Shown: positions 1-6,453 of the stretch, piece by piece
Position numbering within the stretch: the first letter of the stretch is position 1
Layout: each line of letters opens with the position of its first letter
Source: an uncultured Prevotella sp.
GTDB lineage: Bacteria; Bacteroidota; Bacteroidia; Bacteroidales; Bacteroidaceae
Assembly: GCF_900549175.1 (NCBI RefSeq)
Contig: NZ_URNN01000082.1
Location: 1 to 15,532, forward strand
Reading direction: 5' to 3'
Length of the DNA: 15,532 bases
Program-made: the position numbers and the translations under genes
The notes under the pieces: model-generated
Database searches by the model: none
Told to the model about the DNA's origin: nothing
The model's input: only the letters and a program-made list of their open reading frames with translations

Positions 1-814
1 CGGAACGACCATGCTCGAGGGCGACGAGATAACGCTGACGGCACGTCCCAACAAGGACTTCGTGTTCGCGGGATGGCTGCGCGACGGCGTGGAGGTGTCG
101 GCGGAACAGTCGTACACGCTGCGCATGGGGCGCACCGACACCCACATGACGGCACGCTTCACGTATTCGCCCGACCGTCCCGACGAGCCGCTCATGCCCG
201 TACAGCACACCTATTCGATATATGCGGGCACGGTGACGGTGAATCCCGGCCTGTCGGCATACATGCCCATATCGCTTGAAAACACGGGCGACATCGACCG
301 GCTGGAGTTCCGGCTGCGCCTGCCCGCGATGTTCGGCGTGGTGGCCGACAGCACCCTCACCACGTCGCGCACGGAGGGACGCACCGTAAAGGTAGAGAGC
401 CGCGCCGACGGTGACAGCACCGTGGTGGACGTGACGATAGCGGGTGACGCGCCGTTCGCCTACAACAACGGTGCCGTGGTATATCTCTATCTGACGGCAG
501 CCGACACAACCTCAATGGGAACATACAGTGCCGACATCGCCTCGGCCACGGGGTATGAAGGCACGGGCACCCGCCATCCGTCGACACGCGGCGGCACCAT
601 CATCGTGGAACGTGCCCTGCCGACAGACATGCCCGGCGACGTGAACGGCGACGGACGCATAAACATACAGGACGTGGCCATGCTTACGGGCTACATACAC
701 GGCAGGCGGTACGACAGTTTCATACTGAAGAACGCCGACATCAACGCCGACGGGCGACTCAACATCGTCGACGTGGCGCTGCTGGTCAGGCTGGTTATAA
801 TATATAATATGTAA
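1..814 (+). CDS. Secreted protein with InlB-type repeat, cohesin-like and dockerin-like modules (5' partial)
   Basis: The reading frame is open to the left window edge (first full codon at position 2), so the ATG at 11 is probably internal and the true start lies upstream. Residues below count from that ATG. Residues 1-52 resemble the Bacteroidales/InlB-type beta repeat, with the pattern GDEITLTA, then F.GW..DG, then TARF. Residues about 66-200 form a beta-rich segment (ISLENTGDIDRLEFRLRLP) like the cohesin/CBM-fold domains of Bacteroidales surface proteins. Residues 209-263 are a dockerin-like pair of calcium loops: DVNGDGRINIQD starting at D210 and DINADGRLNIVD starting at D243. In known systems dockerins bind cohesins and assemble enzymes or adhesins outside the cell; here that role is inferred. 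The protein ends right after the second loop with no sorting tail. The next gene starts 15 bp downstream on the same strand and also looks exported, so co-transcription is likely. The catalytic or binding portion, if any, is outside the window. Confidence 0.75.
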   Translation, partial: GTTMLEGDEITLTARPNKDFVFAGWLRDGVEVSAEQSYTLRMGRTDTHMTARFTYSPDRPDEPLMPVQHTYSIYAGTVTVNPGLSAYMPISLENTGDIDRLEFRLRLPAMFGVVADSTLTTSRTEGRTVKVESRADGDSTVVDVTIAGDAPFAYNNGAVVYLYLTAADTTSMGTYSADIASATGYEGTGTRHPSTRGGTIIVERALPTDMPGDVNGDGRINIQDVAMLTGYIHGRRYDSFILKNADINADGRLNIVDVALLVRLVIIYNM

Positions 815-829
815 GAAGACAATATCCAA

Positions 830-2329
830 ATGAAAAGACTGATGACAATGATGGCAGGCATCATTACTGCAATGGCGGCGCTGGCCGCCGGCAGCAGGAT
901 GACGCTGTCGGACATATATTACAGTGACGCATACGGTTCGTGGGTGGTGGAGATTGGCCTTGACAACCCCGAGGAGACGGTGAACGCCTTCCAGTGCGAC
1001 ATAGCCATACCGAAAACATTCACATTCGACGTGGGCACGTACGTCTTTACCGAGCGTGCCTTAGAGCTGAGGATGGGAAAATATGTCGACACGCACACGT
1101 ACACATCGGCCGTGAGGGCCAACGGCAGCCTGCGCGTTCTGGTGTACTCGTCGGAGAACAAGGCCATTAAGGGCACTGACGGAACGGTGCTGGTGATGGC
1201 GCTGAAGGACGCGTCGCAGTATCAGAACACGCCGCACGACCGGAAGTTCAGGGCCAACATGACCAACATTGCGCTGACCCGCTCGGCAGACGGCGAGATT
1301 GTGGAAGACGCGGAATACCCCGAAGCCGTGGTTGGTGACAGCACGCTGCAGTGCTACAACTGCATGAACAATACAGCTTTCGTCATCGGCGGCATCAGTG
1401 CCGGCGAGCTGGAAGACATCAACACCAACCTTTCGACCAACGATCGGCTGGTGACCGTCGACCTGACACGGTGCACGGATGCCTCGCTCGGCACGCTGGA
1501 CGTAAAGAACGGAAACACCATCATCATGGCGGCCGGGGAGCATCAGGTGGACAATACGGACAACGTTTTCTGGAAAGAGAACGGCGAATGGGTGTGCAAC
1601 AGCATGCTGCTTTCGGACAACGGACTGTCGCTGTCGCTGCCGTTCAGCGCGCGGGCGAGGCATTTCACATACGACCGGCGCTACACCGGAGGCGTGTGGA
1701 ACACGGTTTGTCTGCCCGTGGCACTTACCGAAGGGCAGTATGAAGCACTCAGGGAGAAGGGTGTGGTAATGGCGCAGATGGCGTCTTTCGACGCGGGAAA
1801 CGCCGTTGTCTCTTTCGCTTATGCCGACGTGCCGGCCGCAAACATGCCTTACATCATCAAGCCCAAAGCCGATGACGTGGTGTTCGGCGACCTGCAGGAT
1901 GTCTTGCTCGTGGCGTCGGAACGCACGGGAGTGGCCGCCAACGGCCTGACAATGCAGGGCAACTACGACTATACCGTAATCTGCTCCACAGCCGACACGG
2001 CACGCTACGGATATGAGGAGGGCACGGGAGAATTTGTAAAACTCGGCCAAAACTGCATATTGAAGCCTTTCAGGTGCTTTCTGGAACTGCCCGCCGGAAC
2101 TCCGGTTGCCCAATCACGCATCTGCATATCCGCCGGCAGCACCAACGGCATAACCGACATAGCCATCGGCAACAGCGGCAGCATGACCGGAAACAGCGGC
2201 AGCAAGGACGGCTACAAGGTATATACCATAGACGGACGGCGGATAAAAGGCAGGCCGGCAGGCGGCATATACATCATCGACGGCAAAAAGACTGTCACAG
2301 GACGGTGTCCGTCTGCGGCGGGAGAATAA
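830..2329 (+). CDS. Exported protein with cohesin/CBM-fold-like N-terminus and C-terminal sorting-like tail
   Basis: A 499-residue exported protein. Residues 1-20 are a signal peptide (K2-R3, then a hydrophobic core ending ALAA). Residues about 35-170 carry the pattern VVEIGLDN...AFQCDIAIP..FTF, typical of cohesin/CBM-fold beta domains in Bacteroidales surface proteins. Residues about 195-435 form a second beta-rich region with phrases common in Prevotella secreted proteins (GVWNTVCLPVAL near 288, MPYIIKP near 339, ILKPFRCFLEL near 410). A low-complexity linker (NSGSMTG then NSGSKDG, residues 448-461) leads to YTIDGRRIKG..AGGIYIIDGKK at 465-487, which resembles the type A C-terminal domain of type IX secretion cargo. 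The protein then continues about 12 more residues, longer than most such tails. The 15-bp gap from the dockerin-like gene suggests one operon, and a hairpin follows at 2361. Ligand and enzyme activity are not recognisable. It could be a scaffold, an adhesin or a glycan-binding protein. Confidence 0.8.
   Translation: MKRLMTMMAGIITAMAALAAGSRMTLSDIYYSDAYGSWVVEIGLDNPEETVNAFQCDIAIPKTFTFDVGTYVFTERALELRMGKYVDTHTYTSAVRANGSLRVLVYSSENKAIKGTDGTVLVMALKDASQYQNTPHDRKFRANMTNIALTRSADGEIVEDAEYPEAVVGDSTLQCYNCMNNTAFVIGGISAGELEDINTNLSTNDRLVTVDLTRCTDASLGTLDVKNGNTIIMAAGEHQVDNTDNVFWKENGEWVCNSMLLSDNGLSLSLPFSARARHFTYDRRYTGGVWNTVCLPVALTEGQYEALREKGVVMAQMASFDAGNAVVSFAYADVPAANMPYIIKPKADDVVFGDLQDVLLVASERTGVAANGLTMQGNYDYTVICSTADTARYGYEEGTGEFVKLGQNCILKPFRCFLELPAGTPVAQSRICISAGSTNGITDIAIGNSGSMTGNSGSKDGYKVYTIDGRRIKGRPAGGIYIIDGKKTVTGRCPSAAGE
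2171..2204 (+). repeat. Two-copy 21-bp direct repeat encoding a Gly/Ser/Asn linker
   Basis: The 13-mer AACAGCGGCAGCA occurs at 2171-2183 and again at 2192-2204, a 21-bp period that keeps the reading frame and encodes NSGS-rich heptads. It lies exactly between the last beta domain and the sorting-like tail of the gene at 830, so it is best read as a flexible linker that has duplicated. Confidence 0.7.
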
Positions 2330-2360
2330 ACCGGATCTTGACACATCTTTTATTATATAC

Positions 2361-2391
2361 AAACCCCAAATCCGACAGGCATTTGGGGTTT
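2361..2391 (+). terminator. Hairpin terminator after the dockerin/cohesin-like gene pair
   Basis: A perfect 11-bp stem (AAACCCCAAAT at 2361-2371 and ATTTGGGGTTT at 2381-2391) encloses a 9-nt loop, 31 bp after the stop codon. The ends of the stem are A/T and the core is four C-G pairs. There is no long T tract after it, only AT-rich sequence, so it is a good but not textbook intrinsic terminator. It separates this pair from the protease gene. Confidence 0.7.
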
Positions 2392-2426
2392 AACATTTGT
2401 AAAAATGTCGAGCCACTGCGCAAACA

Positions 2427-2438
2427 GCCGTTAACGGC
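2427..2438. promoter_or_regulatory. 12-bp perfect palindrome upstream of the htrA-family gene
   Basis: GCCGTTAACGGC reads the same on both strands. It lies between the preceding terminator and the putative protease promoter, about 65 bp before the -7-like box. A dimeric regulator could bind here, but no factor can be named, and a chance palindrome is possible. Confidence 0.3.
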
Positions 2439-2472
2439 ATGAAAGCAACTGTTAAATTGCAACAAATATAAA

Positions 2473-2512
2473 TGCCAAAATGGCACAATAATAAAATTTG
2501 CACCTATATTTG
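2473..2512 (+). promoter_or_regulatory. Putative promoter of the htrA-family gene with an overlapping dyad
   Basis: TATATTTG at 2505-2512 matches the Bacteroidales -7 consensus TAnnTTTG, predicting a start of transcription near 2517-2520 and a leader of about 50 nt. No good TTTG box is present at the usual 19-21 bp upstream. That position instead holds the dyad TGCCA-AAA-TGGCA (2473-2485), which could be an operator or activator site compensating for the weak -33 box. The 8-mer ATTTGCAC is also repeated at 2496 and 2508. Confidence 0.5.
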
Positions 2513-2570
2513 CACTCGTAATGATTGAAAATAATAATCAACAGAATAACATTAAACTAATAATTTTAAG

Positions 2571-4043
2571 ATGAAAAAGATTGCAAATTATCTATTACCG
2601 GCGATTTGCCTCGTAGCAATCGTCTTTTCAGTAGCTGCTTTCAACAAGGCCGGAGCGGCTCCTGCAACAACGGGCGCAGCAAGCGCACCGGCCGGACAGC
2701 CCATTGACCTGACATTCGCAGCCGAAAAGGCACTGCCGTCTGTCGTGCATATAAAGTATGTACAGAACAGCAAGATAAAGACTGTGGACGTGCAGAGCGA
2801 CCCGTTCAGCGACTTCTTCAGCGACCCGTTCGGCGGATTCTTCGGACGCGGCAACGGCGGCACGCAGAAGCGTCAGGTGCAGACGCCGCGACGCACCGCC
2901 ACCGGTTCGGGCGTGATAATATCGGCTGACGGATATATCGTGACCAACAACCACGTGGTGGACGGCGCCGACGAGCTTACCGTCACACTCAACGACAACC
3001 AGGAACACTCGGCACGCATCATCGGAACCGACAAGACCACCGACCTTGCCCTCATCAAGATAGACGGCAAGAACCTGCCGGCAATCACCATTGCCAACAG
3101 CGATGACATAAAGATTGGCGAATGGGTGCTGGCCGTGGGCAACCCGCTCGGACTGAACAACACCGTCACCGCAGGTATCGTAAGCGCCAAGGCACGCTCG
3201 CTGGGTGCCAACGGTGTGGAGTCGTTCATACAGACCGACGCCGCCATCAACGCAGGCAACTCGGGCGGAGCACTCGTCAACACACGCGGAGAACTGGTAG
3301 GCATCAACGCCATGCTCTACTCGCAGACAGGCTCGTACAGCGGCTACGGCTTCGCCATACCCACCACCATCATGAACAAGGTGGTGGATGACCTGAAGAA
3401 ATACGGCACCGTGCAGCGTGCGATGATAGGCATACAGGGCAGCGACGTGAAGAACTACGTGGACATGCAGAAAGACCAGGGCAAGGAGATTGACCTCGGA
3501 ACGATGGAGGGAATCTATGTGGCCAAGGTTGTGGAAGACGGTGCCGCCGCCGATGCGGGCCTGAAAGAGGGCGACGTGATAACAAACGTCGACGGACAGA
3601 AAGTTACGCGCATGGCCGAGCTTCAGGAGGTGATTGCGAAGAAACGCCCGGGCGACAAGATTACGATAACCTATCTGCGCGACAAGAAAAAGAAGACCGA
3701 GACCGTCACTCTGAAGAACGAGCAGGGTAACACCAAGGTGGTGAAGAACGCCGACCTCGACGTGCTGGGAGCGAACTTCCGCGAGATTACCGAGGCGCAG
3801 AAGAAGCAGCTGGGCATCAACTACGGTCTCGAGGTGATAAAGGTGGACAACGGCAAGATGAAAGATGCCGGCATAAGCAAGGGCTTCATCATACAGAAGG
3901 TGAACAACCATAACGTGACAAGCATCGACGAACTGCAGGAAATCGTAAAGGATGCCTCCACAAGCAAGGAGCCGGTACTCTACATCCAGGGCATGTGGCC
4001 CACGGGCAAGAAGGCATACGCCGCCGTACCCCTGAGCGAATAG
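2571..4043 (+). CDS. htrA: HtrA/DegP-family periplasmic serine protease (Do-like), two PDZ domains
   Basis: A complete 490-residue S1C protease and chaperone that degrades or holds misfolded envelope proteins. Residues 1-30 are an N-terminal hydrophobic segment after KK, so it is exported, either as a cleaved signal or as an inner-membrane anchor. The trypsin-like domain covers about 50-280. The catalytic triad is visible as His128 in TNNHVV, Asp158 in TTDLALIKI and Ser231 in the GNSGGAL motif, with the oxyanion-loop NPLG at 191-194. A Phe/Gly-rich insert (residues 78-96, FSDFFSDPFGGFFGRG) corresponds to the LA-loop position that mediates cage assembly in DegP. PDZ1 spans about 285-375 and PDZ2 about 395-480. 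Length and order match DegP/DegQ enzymes. It stands alone between a putative promoter (2505) and a strong terminator (4070), just upstream of the primary sigma factor gene. DegP versus DegQ cannot be separated by eye. Confidence 0.95.
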   Translation: MKKIANYLLPAICLVAIVFSVAAFNKAGAAPATTGAASAPAGQPIDLTFAAEKALPSVVHIKYVQNSKIKTVDVQSDPFSDFFSDPFGGFFGRGNGGTQKRQVQTPRRTATGSGVIISADGYIVTNNHVVDGADELTVTLNDNQEHSARIIGTDKTTDLALIKIDGKNLPAITIANSDDIKIGEWVLAVGNPLGLNNTVTAGIVSAKARSLGANGVESFIQTDAAINAGNSGGALVNTRGELVGINAMLYSQTGSYSGYGFAIPTTIMNKVVDDLKKYGTVQRAMIGIQGSDVKNYVDMQKDQGKEIDLGTMEGIYVAKVVEDGAAADAGLKEGDVITNVDGQKVTRMAELQEVIAKKRPGDKITITYLRDKKKKTETVTLKNEQGNTKVVKNADLDVLGANFREITEAQKKQLGINYGLEVIKVDNGKMKDAGISKGFIIQKVNNHNVTSIDELQEIVKDASTSKEPVLYIQGMWPTGKKAYAAVPLSE

Positions 4044-4069
4044 CGGGGAAACGGGCAAACAGTAACCCT

Positions 4070-4132
4070 GAAATGAAGAATTTGCCGCCGCAATATCTTA
4101 GCGGAAATTGCAGATGGCAAATTCTTCATTTC
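4070..4132 (+). terminator. Long-stem intrinsic terminator after the htrA-family gene
   Basis: A perfect 17-bp stem (4070-4086 with 4116-4132, GAAATGAAGAATTTGCC on the left) encloses a 29-nt interior that can fold further through CCGC (4088-4091) with GCGG (4101-4104), or GCAAT (4090-4094) with ATTGC (4107-4111). A T-rich stretch follows at 4131-4142. It lies 27 bp after the stop codon and 18 bp before the rpoD promoter, so it should insulate rpoD from protease transcription. Confidence 0.8.
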
Positions 4133-4149
4133 TTATTTTCACCGTTTTC

Positions 4150-4180
4150 TTTGCAGTTCTAAAAAAAAAAATTAACTTTG
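4150..4180 (+). promoter_or_regulatory. Bacteroidales-type core promoter of the primary sigma factor gene
   Basis: TTTG at 4150-4153 and TAACTTTG at 4173-4180 are separated by 19 bp. This matches the known Bacteroides housekeeping consensus TTTG-N19-21-TAnnTTTG. The spacer holds an uninterrupted run of 11 A (4161-4171). Transcription should begin near 4186-4188, leaving a very short leader before the ATG at 4205. It is the clearest promoter in the window. Confidence 0.8.
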
Positions 4181-4204
4181 CAACTAAGATAAACCCAATG
4201 GCCT

Positions 4205-5068
4205 ATGAGACAACTGAAAATTACCAAGTCAATTACCAACCGCGAGGGCGACTCTCTCGAAAAGTACCTTCAGGAGATAGGCCGTGAGGAGCTTCTTACG
4301 GTTGAGGAAGAAGTGGAGCTGGCACAACGCATACGCAAGGGCGACCGCAAGGCGCTCGAACGTCTGACAAAGGCCAACCTAAGATTTGTGGTGTCTGTGG
4401 CCAAGCAGTATCAGAATCAGGGCCTGAGTCTGCCCGACCTCATCAACGAGGGCAACGTGGGGCTGATAAAGGCCGCCGAAAGGTTTGACGAGACACGCGG
4501 CTTCAAGTTCATTTCGTATGCCGTGTGGTGGATACGCCAGAGCATCATGCACGCCCTGGCCGAGCAAAGCCGCATTGTCAGGCTGCCGATGAACCAGGTA
4601 GGCTCGATGAACAAGATAAACCGCATGCAGAACAAGTTCGAACAGGAGAACGAGCGGCACCCGTCCATCGAGGAAATATCGGAGAAGATGAACCTGCCGG
4701 AAGACAAGATTGACGATGCTCTCAGCGTCAACGGCAAGTATATTTCGGTAGACGCGCCTTTCATTGACGGCGAAGACAACAGCCTGCTTGACGTTCTGAC
4801 AAACGAAGACACCCCGATGGTGGACAAGCCTCTGCTGATAGAGTCACTCAAAAAGGAAATAAACAGGGTGCTGCAATACCTGAACATACGCGAGCGCAAT
4901 GTCATAGAGGCTTTCTTCGGCATCAACCGTCAGGAAATGACACTCGAGGAGATAGGCACGAAATACGGCCTGACGCGTGAGCGGGTACGCCAGATCAAGG
5001 AAAAGGCCATCCGAAAACTGCGCACAATAGATAGTAACAATATGTTGAAATCATATTTAGGACAATAA
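4205..5068 (+). CDS. rpoD: RNA polymerase primary (housekeeping) sigma factor
   Basis: A complete 287-residue sigma-70 factor that directs core RNA polymerase to housekeeping promoters. Region 1.2 covers about 17-47 (SLEKYLQEIGREELLTVEEE). Regions 2.1-2.4 cover about 50-125, with LPDLINEGNVGLIKAAERFD at 76-95 and FISYAVWWIRQSI at 102-114, the -10 melting and recognition segment. Region 3 covers about 126-205, and region 4 with its helix-turn-helix about 240-275 (TLEEIGTKYGLTRERVRQIKEKA). Region 1.1 is absent and the total is under 300 residues, as usual for Bacteroidetes primary sigma factors. I chose the ATG at 4205 because MRQLKITKSITNREG is the normal family start; the ATG at 4198 is out of frame. 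Its promoter carries the consensus this sigma itself recognises, so feedback on its own gene is plausible. The next gene follows after 9 bp. Confidence 0.96.
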   Translation: MRQLKITKSITNREGDSLEKYLQEIGREELLTVEEEVELAQRIRKGDRKALERLTKANLRFVVSVAKQYQNQGLSLPDLINEGNVGLIKAAERFDETRGFKFISYAVWWIRQSIMHALAEQSRIVRLPMNQVGSMNKINRMQNKFEQENERHPSIEEISEKMNLPEDKIDDALSVNGKYISVDAPFIDGEDNSLLDVLTNEDTPMVDKPLLIESLKKEINRVLQYLNIRERNVIEAFFGINRQEMTLEEIGTKYGLTRERVRQIKEKAIRKLRTIDSNNMLKSYLGQ

Positions 5069-5077
5069 TAAAAATAA

Positions 5078-5527
5078 ATGAAACCATTCAAGTACATCCT
5101 TACTGCCGCACTGCTGGCATCGACATTCGTATTCACCGGACTTTCGGCAAAGAACAAGATGGTGCCCCAAATGTATATGTTCGGATTCTCGGCATCGTTC
5201 ACCGACTCTGTCGTCTACTTCACAAACATCCAGACTGTAGACAAGGCATGGATAGACAGCAAGAGCAAATTCCTCTTGGGACGCGACAACTATTCATACC
5301 AGTTGAAGAATTATTTCGCCAATGCGAAAGGCATGCCCGACAGAACCTGCATTGTCGTTTACTCTCTGAAAAGAAAGAAACTCGAGGAGAAACTGATGAA
5401 AATGAAGCGGAAGTATACCGTGAAAGCAAAGACTCCGTTCGATGTAAGATATCTCAGCGACGACGAATTCAAATTCAAAGCCATCGACATGACTCCATAT
5501 AACGAAGATGGCACTGAGGCAAAGTAA
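5078..5527 (+). CDS. Small exported protein of unknown function downstream of rpoD
   Basis: A 149-residue protein with a clear signal peptide (residues 1-24, KPFK then a hydrophobic core, cleavage likely after LSA). The mature part begins with a beta-like stretch (YMFGFSASFTDSVVYFTNI, 33-51), continues with GRDNYSYQLKNYF at 68-80 and RTCIVVYSLKRKKLEEKLMK at 89-108, and has a strongly basic helix around 98-116. It lacks a lipobox, so it is probably periplasmic. I believe similar short exported proteins exist in other Bacteroidales, but I know of no assigned function and make no call. It starts 9 bp after rpoD and its last 20 bases overlap the next frame, so it is almost certainly translated from the rpoD transcript. 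Confidence 0.8.
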   Translation: MKPFKYILTAALLASTFVFTGLSAKNKMVPQMYMFGFSASFTDSVVYFTNIQTVDKAWIDSKSKFLLGRDNYSYQLKNYFANAKGMPDRTCIVVYSLKRKKLEEKLMKMKRKYTVKAKTPFDVRYLSDDEFKFKAIDMTPYNEDGTEAK

Positions 5528-6431
5528 GGGTCTGTTAAGAATTGCGGATTTCGAGATTTGCATCACTTTCAAAGATACCACACACAACTCCATATCGCTT
5601 CTTCCGTCATTCGGCAAATTCGCCATGACGGAAGATGATGGTATGGATATTCATTTTCGCCTGTTTTCGCTCACTGTCGATGACGGCATCAAAGCAGAAA
5701 AAGGATGCCGGCCGACAAGAAACGTTGACACAGGCAACGGACATACCGCCGTATTCTTGCGGCCCGACGGCGGCTACCAGTATATAATAAGTGACTCACA
5801 CCACCGCTGCTGCTGTCTGTTACAAACCGACAGCACCTTCCGCCACTGCCGGTGCGCCCTGAACGGCAACCGCAACATGAGGACATTCGGACTCAGCAAC
5901 GCACTCATGCTGCTGTTCGCCTTTGCGGGAAGCCACCACGGAACACTGCTCATACACGCCTCTGCCGTTATGCACAAAGGCCATGCCCACCCTTTCATCG
6001 CTCAAAGCGGCACCGGCAAAAGCACCCACTCCGCCCTGTGGACGGAACACATACCAAACACAGAACTGCTCAACGACGACTCTCCCATAATACGCATCAA
6101 AGAAAACGGCATCTTCCTCTATGGCTCGCCATGGAGCGGAAAGACACCATGCTACCGAAACATCAAAGCGCCCCTTTGCGCCATCACGAAGATAGAACGC
6201 GACACCCACAACAGCATCGAAAGACTTTCACCCGCCAAAGCCATTGCCGCACTCCTGCCGTCATGTCCGTCGATGAAGTGGGACAAGACGATATACAACA
6301 ACACTATCAACATGCTGACAAGAATAATCGAGACCACACCGGTCTACACCCTGCACTGTCTGCCCGACAAAGAAGCGGCACTGCTGTGTCACAAGACCAT
6401 AACAAATGAATGTTATAAACCTGAAGAATAA
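5508..6431 (+). CDS. HPr kinase/PEPCK-like P-loop protein (RiPP-associated type)
   Basis: A 307-residue protein of the HprK/PEP-carboxykinase-like ATP-binding group. Visible motifs are the strand HASAV (150-154), a Walker A loop with the pattern AQSGTGKST (165-173, Lys171 contacting phosphate), the acidic NDDSPI (189-194) where HPr kinases place metal-binding residues, and GSPWSGK (206-212). The first ~125 residues are a separate N-terminal domain without recognisable catalytic motifs and include an odd Cys run (HRCCCLL, 99-105). Proteins of this type occur beside PqqD-like genes in RiPP and lasso-peptide clusters, where some phosphorylate the peptide; HPr itself is a less likely substrate because the N-terminal half differs from true HprK. 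The ATG at 5508 overlaps the previous gene by 20 bp, consistent with translational coupling. A later start at 5625 (Met40) would remove a conserved-looking N-terminus. The PqqD gene follows after 22 bp. Confidence 0.75.
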   Translation: MALRQSKGLLRIADFEICITFKDTTHNSISLLPSFGKFAMTEDDGMDIHFRLFSLTVDDGIKAEKGCRPTRNVDTGNGHTAVFLRPDGGYQYIISDSHHRCCCLLQTDSTFRHCRCALNGNRNMRTFGLSNALMLLFAFAGSHHGTLLIHASAVMHKGHAHPFIAQSGTGKSTHSALWTEHIPNTELLNDDSPIIRIKENGIFLYGSPWSGKTPCYRNIKAPLCAITKIERDTHNSIERLSPAKAIAALLPSCPSMKWDKTIYNNTINMLTRIIETTPVYTLHCLPDKEAALLCHKTITNECYKPEE

Positions 6432-6453
6432 TATATAAACCTAAAACAAAACA

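Noticed and set aside
1061..2113. 350-codon minus-strand open frame opposite the secreted protein gene.
   Set aside because: The plus-strand frame has a signal peptide, domain patterns and a sorting-like tail. The antisense translation is His/Arg/Val-rich with no recognisable motif.
2823..2860. Phe/Gly/Asp-rich repeat in the HtrA-family gene as a possible insertion or tandem repeat.
   Set aside because: It falls at the LA-loop position of DegP-type proteases, which is naturally variable and low in complexity.
2628..4058. 476-codon minus-strand open frame opposite the HtrA-family gene.
   Set aside because: The plus strand encodes a complete protease with its catalytic triad. The antisense frame is a codon-bias shadow without motifs.
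4198..4204. ATG at 4198 as the start of the sigma factor.
   Set aside because: It is out of frame with the sigma factor, and its frame does not give a sigma protein.
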